From a virus: 21,422 bases of DNA. Position 1 is the stretch's first letter, and the number at the start of each line of letters is the position of its first letter. Below, in pieces: positions 15,812 to 21,422 of this stretch. The stretch lies in IMG/VR virus record IMGVR_UViG_3300022925_003753, positions 1 through 21,422 of that record. One strand, written 5' to 3'. The notes under the pieces were generated by a model. That model had not been told where the DNA came from and searched no databases. It saw nothing but the letters and a program-made list of their open reading frames with translations. The translations under genes and the position numbers were made by a program.

Positions 15812-17251
15812 ATGGCTATTAAAACAACTCAAGGGGCAGCACAACCAGGTATTGGTAATGTTGACCTTCTTTCAAATAATACTAACTACACTACAGATAT
15901 TTTCGCTAACGGCGATTTGCGTACACGGCTTTGGTCGGAGCTCGTAACTCGTGATGCTCGTGAAAAGAATGTATTCTCCAAATTCATCGGATCTGAAGGA
16001 TCGGCTGCTCCTGTAGTTGAAAAAAGAGATCTCTCCGCTGGTGGATCAGATAAAGTGACTTTCACTTCTGTCGCTCCTATCCGTGGTCAAGGTGTTCGTG
16101 GGGAAGCAATCCTCAAAAACAACACTGGTAAGTTAAAGTTTGGTACTTTCAGTGTGGAGGTTGACTTAATTCGTCACGCCGTCGCATGGACGCAAGTTAT
16201 CAAACTTATGAGATTCACTGGTAAAACCATCGATCAGCTTTCCGCTGAGGTTATGTCCGAGTGGGCAGGGCGTACAGAGCAAGACCACATTCAGTCGTGC
16301 ATTCGTGACACTTGCTTAAACAACAGTACCTCCAACTTGATCTCCGACTACGGAGCTAATGGGGCAGTTACCTACGCTGAAGGTCTTAGTACCGACATCA
16401 TTCAGGAAGCAAAACAAGCCTTGATCGCTCAAGGCGGTGAGCCCATGAATGTTGGAGGGGATGATAAAACCGAGATTCCTGGCTACCTGTTCTTCGCCCC
16501 TGACGCAGTGCTTCGTCCACTTCGCAGTGATCCCGATTACATGGAAGCTATTCTCCAAGCTGACGAGCGTAGCAGTTCTAACAAACTGTACAGCGGTAAC
16601 TATGCAATGTGGGACGGCAATATGATTGCTAACCATAATGTAATCATCGACACTGCTGACGGTCGTCAAGGTTCACCCCTTCTTCCAACAGCTCTCGTTA
16701 CTACTCAAAGCACTGTTCAGGCTGCTGCTCTAAATCTAGGTGGGGATACATTCGCTAACTTCATTGGCTTTGATTCCAACATTCCTGGTGGTGGTGGTGC
16801 ACAGCATGTTGTGCCTAATGGTGGAGGCAATCTTCTGATTGTACAGCCTAATGGTACTTACTACAGCGTAAGTTACGCTAACATCAGTGCCGATGGGTCC
16901 ACAATCAACGGACTCGCCGACCTTGGTACTGCTCAGGCTAACAATGCTGCTGCTATTGCAGGAGTTACGCTTCCAGTAGGTACTGTTATCTACCAAGCAA
17001 ACTCCGCATCTACTCCTATTGGATATGCAGTAGCAATGGGTAAATCTGCACTATACTACGCAAAAGGTGGTGTATTCAATGAACAGATTTTCCACTATGA
17101 TGATTTTGCTAATAGTGGTAATAATGCACACTTATCTGCTGTAGGTGTTCAGTCCGTTTACGGAATGGCTACTTACCAAGACACCAATGGAAGAATCCCT
17201 GGTGTGCAGTTAATTGAGGCAGTTCGTCAGATCCCTGGCTTCTCATTCTAA
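15812..17251 (+). CDS. Major capsid protein, N4-gp56/DUF4043 family
   Basis: A 479-aa protein matching the N4-gp56 (DUF4043) major capsid family, which has the HK97-like fold. Characteristic segments are NGDLRTRLWSELVTRDAREK leading into FSKFIG (residues 33-60), GGSDKVTFTSVAPIRGQGVR (about 77-96), then LKFGTFSVEVDLIRHAVAW (about 109-127) and a conserved helix with EWAGRTEQDHI (about 150-160). The C-terminal half contains Gly-rich insertions (NIPGGGGAQHVVPNGGGN, about 330-347), probably an extra surface domain. Arginine is encoded mostly by CGT (12 of 17), unlike neighbouring genes, as expected of the most highly expressed gene. The start is preceded by an AT-rich leader (ATTAAATAAA) with no SD. 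A strong terminator follows within 30 bases of the stop. Confidence 0.92.
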   Translation: MAIKTTQGAAQPGIGNVDLLSNNTNYTTDIFANGDLRTRLWSELVTRDAREKNVFSKFIGSEGSAAPVVEKRDLSAGGSDKVTFTSVAPIRGQGVRGEAILKNNTGKLKFGTFSVEVDLIRHAVAWTQVIKLMRFTGKTIDQLSAEVMSEWAGRTEQDHIQSCIRDTCLNNSTSNLISDYGANGAVTYAEGLSTDIIQEAKQALIAQGGEPMNVGGDDKTEIPGYLFFAPDAVLRPLRSDPDYMEAILQADERSSSNKLYSGNYAMWDGNMIANHNVIIDTADGRQGSPLLPTALVTTQSTVQAAALNLGGDTFANFIGFDSNIPGGGGAQHVVPNGGGNLLIVQPNGTYYSVSYANISADGSTINGLADLGTAQANNAAAIAGVTLPVGTVIYQANSASTPIGYAVAMGKSALYYAKGGVFNEQIFHYDDFANSGNNAHLSAVGVQSVYGMATYQDTNGRIPGVQLIEAVRQIPGFSF

Positions 17252-17278
17252 GCCTTAGCTACATTCACGCTTAACCCT

Positions 17279-17313
17279 AGCCCCTCCCTGAGTTTCGGGG
17301 AGGGGCTTTTTTT
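17279..17313 (+). terminator. Intrinsic terminator after the capsid gene
   Basis: A perfect 10-bp GC-rich stem (AGCCCCTCCC at 17279-17288 pairing with GGGAGGGGCT at 17298-17307), a nine-base loop, and a run of seven T (17307-17313). It lies 28 bases after the capsid stop, and the next ATG follows at 17324. This mirrors T7, where a terminator follows the capsid gene. The opposite strand would have an A-run before the stem and T's only further away, so it acts on + strand transcripts. Confidence 0.93.
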
Positions 17314-17323
17314 AAAAAACATT

Positions 17324-17680
17324 ATGAAAATTATAATTATTGGTAAAAGAGATCAGATGGGCACAATCCCTCTTATTAGAGTAAAGGGCATGAGCCGTTT
17401 TCAGTATAACTTCGAGTGGGACAAAGAAAGCAGACACTATGCATATGAGCCTAAAAACCAAAGAGAGGCTGATGATATTTTTAGAACACAGGGTAAGCTT
17501 TATAAAAGAATGTTCTTTTCTGTTTTAATGGAGGAGAAGAATAAAGAAGTGCCTAAAAAGGAAAAAAAAGAGACCCCTAAAAAAGAGAAAAAAGCCGTAA
17601 AGAAAAAAGATGTAGATCACCACTTTGAAAAAGGGGTTTCTAAATTACAAGCGGTAGTCGAGGAAAAAGCGGAGTCCTAG
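17324..17680 (+). CDS. Lys-rich small protein of unknown function
   Basis: A 118-aa protein. The first 65 residues look globular (MKIIIIGKRDQMGTIPLIRV, then RFQYNFEWDKESRHYAYEPK). Residues about 70-96 are a lysine/glutamate tract with an imperfect repeat (VPKKEKKETPKKEKKAVKKK), followed by a helical tail. I do not recognise a family. Its position right after capsid and terminator and before the adaptor suggests a minor head or completion protein; a C-terminal basic tail that contacts DNA is possible. The start has no SD and lies 11 bases after the terminator T-run, leaving no room for its own promoter. It is 12 bases from the adaptor-like gene. Confidence 0.65.
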   Translation: MKIIIIGKRDQMGTIPLIRVKGMSRFQYNFEWDKESRHYAYEPKNQREADDIFRTQGKLYKRMFFSVLMEEKNKEVPKKEKKETPKKEKKAVKKKDVDHHFEKGVSKLQAVVEEKAES

Positions 17681-17692
17681 AATATATCTGTT

Positions 17693-18442
17693 ATGTCAGA
17701 GATTTCTTTTATTGAGGTATGTGACCAGGTCGCAAGTATGCTGGGGGCTGATTCAACGGAAGAACTTCCAGCAGTAGACGCTGCAAGAGTAAGAATCTCA
17801 GTAAACCAAGCATATCGAGAGTGCTACTCACCTATTGATGGAAGAAGACCACGATGGGCTACAAGAAAGTACACACTGGTTTTCGAAGAAGGGGTGCAGG
17901 AGGTAGAACTTGACCCAGAGGTTATTGATGTAGATAAAACGCCTGTTCTTGTAGATCACGGTCCACTATCCCCGATGAATGCGAGAAGCGATGAGATTAA
18001 AGCTAGGTCTTTTCATGGTGGGGATTTTAGACCTGTCGGAATATATCGAGGTCGTTTTCCATCAATTAATATGGAGGAGCCTGAAAAAGACAGACCTATA
18101 TGGTATTTTGTAGATCAAACCGATAACGGGAGTGACACTCAGGTAATACCTAAACTCGTAGTATATCCTGTACCAGATAAAGAATACTCGGTTGAAATTG
18201 TCGCGAATATCGTGCCTGCGGGTCTAGAGTTCGACGAAGAGGTTTTCAGAATACCTGGAGATTTGGTCTATGACATAGTTCTTCCAATAGCACAGAATAA
18301 GATGCTTGTTGATCCCAGGTATAACGGAGACAACAAGGAGATTATCATGAGAAGTGCAGCCGAAGCTAGGAAAAGACTCTCTACATTAGTCTCCCCTCAA
18401 AAGCATAAAAACTTAAGACTAAGCAGAAGAGCAGGGTGGTAG
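17693..18442 (+). CDS. Probable head-tail adaptor/neck protein
   Basis: A 249-aa protein beginning MSEISFIEVCDQVASMLGAD, then DAARVRISVNQAYRECYSP, a helical opening shared by phage adaptor (connector ring) proteins such as T7 gp11-like tubular proteins. A beta-rich middle follows (YTLVFEEGVQEVELDPEVID and KLVVYPVPDKEYSVEIV), then a C-terminal helical section (FRIPGDLVYDIVLPIAQNKM) and a basic end (LRLSRRAGW). This helix-beta-helix order, the size and the position after the capsid gene support a ring protein fitting under the portal. The family assignment is by pattern only. The start has no SD. Its stop directly abuts the next ATG. Arginine codons are mostly AGA (14 of 21), with one CGT. Confidence 0.55.
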   Translation: MSEISFIEVCDQVASMLGADSTEELPAVDAARVRISVNQAYRECYSPIDGRRPRWATRKYTLVFEEGVQEVELDPEVIDVDKTPVLVDHGPLSPMNARSDEIKARSFHGGDFRPVGIYRGRFPSINMEEPEKDRPIWYFVDQTDNGSDTQVIPKLVVYPVPDKEYSVEIVANIVPAGLEFDEEVFRIPGDLVYDIVLPIAQNKMLVDPRYNGDNKEIIMRSAAEARKRLSTLVSPQKHKNLRLSRRAGW

Positions 18443-19732
18443 ATGAAAGATCTGAAAATCAGACAACTTTCTCGGCCTAAAATTGTCCAAGACAATAAGT
18501 TTGGGTATAATACAATTCAGAGAAAGTATGTTGTACAAGGCGATAAAGTTGTAAGAAACGGGGTTTTTTCGTCAACAGTTACTGGCGAAATCTCGGTTGA
18601 TGGTGTACCGCTTTTTCTAGAAATAGGCGAAGAAGACACCGAATACAAAAACTTCTACCTGACAAATCAAACTATAGAGCCCTCTGGAAGCTCTATGGAA
18701 AAAGCTTATCTTACTAGAACCTTTGTTGATTTAAGAGATACTTTCATATCTGAAAACATAACTGAATCAAAGGATTTTAAAAAGGTAACAAGGAACTATG
18801 TTGTTTTAAGAAAAGCTCACGAAAGAGGTTACTCAGAAACTAATTTCCAAAAACACCCAAGTGTTGAAAAATCAGGATTTTACGATGCCTGGGATTATCT
18901 ACCTGTAGCAGTTGAGAATACACGACCTTCAATAGATGGTTTTAATTCAAACATCATATCAGCTAACAACTTTCCTAGATCGCTAAAAACACCTCAATTA
19001 AACAACTCAAACCTTTTTATCGCGTTGTCTAATAGCAAAGGCGTTTGCGAACCTCTAGAAAACAGTGCAAAGGTAGACATATCAAACCCAGGTGTGGATC
19101 TTTGGCAGGTATCCTGGATTATACCTCTTGAGGGGTACTGGTCAACTGCTACATCATCCACGCAGAGAAACAGTATAGATCTTCCTCAGATTGTAAGGTT
19201 CGATCAAAACGGTCTCAGTATAATGGACTGGGGTGACATATCGGGAGGGTCTGAAGCTGCACAAGCTTGGAAGTATACTTTTTTTCATGTCGGGAAATCT
19301 CTACCCGAAGATATGGTTGCGTACACTGGAGGCTCAGGAGGAAACTCATGGCCTAGTGTTTGGGTAGATATATATTTTGAAGGTTTTGGAAGCGGGTCTG
19401 GGTTTTCTCACAAGCAGCTAATAAAGAACGCTGTATTTAAAAAAAGCAACAGTGCCATTGTTAGTTTTAAATCCACAGAAGACACGAATGTAAATATAGG
19501 GCAACTCCAAGGTCAAAAAAACATAATTCTAAACTACGATTGTGGCGATGGTGCACCTGCTGTTTATCAAGGAAAACCTATAAGTAAGGCTGGTGGTCGT
19601 ATAGCCTGGGGTGCTTCTTACATTGGATCTCTAAATAGAGGGAATTCTGAAAGACTTACTACTAAGATAACACCTGTCTCATCATTTAAAGGAAAAAGAC
19701 TTTGGAAAGTTGAACTAACTTTTGTTTCTTAA
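18443..19732 (+). CDS. Probable virion protein of unknown function (429 aa)
   Basis: I do not recognise this protein. It is 429 aa, rich in Ser, Asn, Gly and aromatic residues, beta-rich by eye, with one cysteine pair region (GVCEPLENS; later NYDCGDGAP) and no signal peptide or membrane segment. The first 110 residues are polar (MKDLKIRQLSRPKIVQ), and the C-terminal half contains WVDIYFEGFGSGSGFSHKQL and AGGRIAWGASYIGSLNRG. It starts at the base after the adaptor-like stop and ends in a TAATG overlap with the next gene, so it belongs to the same translational unit. Tail, neck or fibre-base functions are all possible. Confidence 0.6.
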   Translation: MKDLKIRQLSRPKIVQDNKFGYNTIQRKYVVQGDKVVRNGVFSSTVTGEISVDGVPLFLEIGEEDTEYKNFYLTNQTIEPSGSSMEKAYLTRTFVDLRDTFISENITESKDFKKVTRNYVVLRKAHERGYSETNFQKHPSVEKSGFYDAWDYLPVAVENTRPSIDGFNSNIISANNFPRSLKTPQLNNSNLFIALSNSKGVCEPLENSAKVDISNPGVDLWQVSWIIPLEGYWSTATSSTQRNSIDLPQIVRFDQNGLSIMDWGDISGGSEAAQAWKYTFFHVGKSLPEDMVAYTGGSGGNSWPSVWVDIYFEGFGSGSGFSHKQLIKNAVFKKSNSAIVSFKSTEDTNVNIGQLQGQKNIILNYDCGDGAPAVYQGKPISKAGGRIAWGASYIGSLNRGNSERLTTKITPVSSFKGKRLWKVELTFVS

Positions 19733-21422
19733 TGGATGACGAAGAGAACAAGCAGAAAATTTCTGAGCTAGAGGATAAAGTTCAGGAACTTGCAGAAGCT
19801 ATTGAGAATGCAACTGACGGGCAGGAGTTGCCTGAAGAAACTAATTTCATAGATGTAAAAATTAATGGGAAGTCCCAAGTTGTTCATTTTATAAAAATAG
19901 AAGAGCTAGATGGAACTGACTATGACGAATGCAGTAAAATAAAAACTGCAAAAGATGCACAGGAAGCTTTCAGGCTAGCATTTAAGTATAGGTACGACAA
20001 AATATCTGAGTACCCTACTAATATATCCCACGGAGATTATCTAGTACTGGAATGTCAGGGGACTGAAATAATTAATCCAGATAATCAAGAAAGTGAATCT
20101 AGTGAAGAAGTTCCTGATGGGTGTTATTATCTCGGAATATGCTCTATCCCAGACAGCGGAATAAAAGGTATTGGTTGCGGTACACAGGAAGCAGAACCTG
20201 ATGGATTTGACTGTTTGGCAAGCGAAAGAGACGAGGCAGGGGATGCCATTAGAAGTTTTACTGCATGGAATACATGCGGAACAAAACCAGAAGAGTGCGT
20301 TGATGAGCTTGATGGAAACGGTGAGCCAATACCTAAGACCATAAAAATAGATGAAATAGTTCTACCACAATCAGGAGAAACACCTGAAAACTTAGACATT
20401 GTTTCGAATGTAACAAAAAACTCAACAACGACCCTACTCAACTATGTACAGACCGTGACTGATGTAGTTAAAGAAAGCCCTGTTGAAGAAGATATAGGAA
20501 ATATAGTCGGTTTAAAGTTCTCCGAAGACCCAGTAGACGGTGGCTTCCAGCTAGATGGGGATGAGCCTACTGGTTATATGGGTATCGTTACTAAGTTCGA
20601 AATAGGTAAGCAAAAAACAGAGACAGCAATATCTTTCGGATCTTATGATGCTAACTTCACACCTGTTGTTTTTAATAAGTCTACGCTTTTATCAAAAAAC
20701 CTAAAAGCAAAAGAAATTGAGGTTTCAGTAGACGAATGCGGAAAAGCTGCAAGGTCTCCAGAAAAAGGCGTTCATACTTCTGGGGATACTGAGTCTTCAT
20801 ATGAAATTATTTCAAAAGGAACTGATAATGGGACTGTTGTTTTAAATTCTTTCGGCCTTAATCCAAGCGATATCGCTCTGACTGAAAGGTCTGTAGGTGG
20901 TATTGAAGAAGTATCTATATTTGAGAATGTGGGTGCTGTAGAAGGCGGGAATTTTAATAAAGATGACAAGATTGTTTTCCTGCCCATAGAACCAGACCCT
21001 GAGTACACAATAAAAAGGCAGAACGACATAACTTTATTTAATGGGTACTCTGGATTTAGGGTGGCCCAGGTTACAAATGGCGATATAAAAACTGTAACTA
21101 TCTATGCAGTGCCTAGTCAGAAAAGCACTTTGTTTCAAAGCGGTCTACTTGTTGACGAAACAGTTGCCTCCTATGGAGAAGAGATAACAATTGGGTCATT
21201 TACCATAACGCAGTCAACAGGAACAGGGTCTGGAGATGGAGATGCTGTTGCAAATTACGCTTTCGAGGAACCTGGTGAAGGGTACATAGAAACTGCACAA
21301 GACCCGATTGAGTTTAATGTAAAAGGGACTGGGGCTTCTCTTACTCTAGAATCTGTCGGTGATGCTTTTTCCAATGAAATCGCTCAAGGTGCATGGGTAC
21401 CGCTACTTTTAAAGGACGGTGT
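19732..21422 (+). CDS. Cys-rich virion-like protein of unknown function (3' partial)
   Basis: The ATG shares a base with the previous stop (TAATG), and the frame stays open to the last base, giving at least 563 residues. The first 25 residues are a charged helix or coiled coil (MDDEENKQKISELEDKVQEL). Residues 60-190 contain eight cysteines (67, 108, 131, 137, 149, 161, 182, 189) around segments such as GCYYLGICSIPDSG and GCGTQEAEPDGFDCL; one more lies near 336. The remainder is acidic, Ser/Thr/Gly-rich and beta-like (for example TVTIYAVPSQKSTLFQSG). I recognise no family. Coupling to the 429-aa gene and its composition suggest a structural protein. The acidic, repeat-poor sequence and the missing C-terminus prevent a firmer call. 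Confidence 0.75.
   Translation, partial: MDDEENKQKISELEDKVQELAEAIENATDGQELPEETNFIDVKINGKSQVVHFIKIEELDGTDYDECSKIKTAKDAQEAFRLAFKYRYDKISEYPTNISHGDYLVLECQGTEIINPDNQESESSEEVPDGCYYLGICSIPDSGIKGIGCGTQEAEPDGFDCLASERDEAGDAIRSFTAWNTCGTKPEECVDELDGNGEPIPKTIKIDEIVLPQSGETPENLDIVSNVTKNSTTTLLNYVQTVTDVVKESPVEEDIGNIVGLKFSEDPVDGGFQLDGDEPTGYMGIVTKFEIGKQKTETAISFGSYDANFTPVVFNKSTLLSKNLKAKEIEVSVDECGKAARSPEKGVHTSGDTESSYEIISKGTDNGTVVLNSFGLNPSDIALTERSVGGIEEVSIFENVGAVEGGNFNKDDKIVFLPIEPDPEYTIKRQNDITLFNGYSGFRVAQVTNGDIKTVTIYAVPSQKSTLFQSGLLVDETVASYGEEITIGSFTITQSTGTGSGDGDAVANYAFEEPGEGYIETAQDPIEFNVKGTGASLTLESVGDAFSNEIAQGAWVPLLLKDG

Overview
This window is a stretch of late (virion and lysis) genes from a tailed double-stranded DNA bacteriophage (Caudoviricetes). 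All convincing genes lie on the + strand, packed end to end with ATGA/TAATG stop-start overlaps. The phage call rests on a recognisable portal protein, a scaffold-like protein followed by an N4-gp56/DUF4043-type major capsid protein, tail-fibre-like proteins and a very large polyvalent protein with an LPD38-type region. Base composition is low-40s % GC in the lines counted by hand, and arginine is mostly AGA/AGG outside the capsid gene. I see no tRNA, CRISPR, insertion sequence, integrase, terminase, tape measure, endolysin or replication gene. The host cannot be named. An aquatic origin is only a guess from general resemblance.

Layout. Bases 1-6069 hold the 3' part of a gene for a giant polyvalent protein (more than 2000 aa; open through the left edge). 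It overlaps the portal gene (6066-8102). Three small uncharacterised genes follow (8121-8861), then an 80-aa protein that is almost entirely an Mtd_N-like domain (8864-9106). Next come tail-fibre-like proteins (9103-10500, 10507-10824, 10824-13628). A compressed cluster of small membrane-protein genes follows (13625-14682): a one-TM coiled-coil protein, a multi-TM holin-like protein, a lipoprotein-like ORF embedded in its +1 frame, a 54-aa holin-like protein and a 42-aa Cys-rich peptide. The scaffold (14727-15776) and major capsid protein (15812-17251) come next, then a strong intrinsic terminator (17279-17313). Beyond it are a Lys-rich small protein, an adaptor-like protein, a 429-aa unknown and a Cys-rich protein open through the right edge (19732 to the end).

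How the genes fit together. The portal, scaffold, capsid protein and probable adaptor build the head. The polyvalent protein is probably packaged and delivered with the DNA. The Mtd_N-like and fibre proteins probably make the host-recognition apparatus. The membrane cluster is the best candidate for lysis functions. The terminator directly after the capsid gene, together with the capsid gene's distinct CGT-rich arginine usage, suggests expression is set so that capsid protein is made in excess.

Most notable: the embedded +1-frame lipoprotein-like ORF with a perfect Shine-Dalgarno sequence, two very small genes beside it (54 and 42 aa), the stand-alone Mtd_N-like domain, and a shared N-terminal motif on two consecutive tail-fibre-like proteins.
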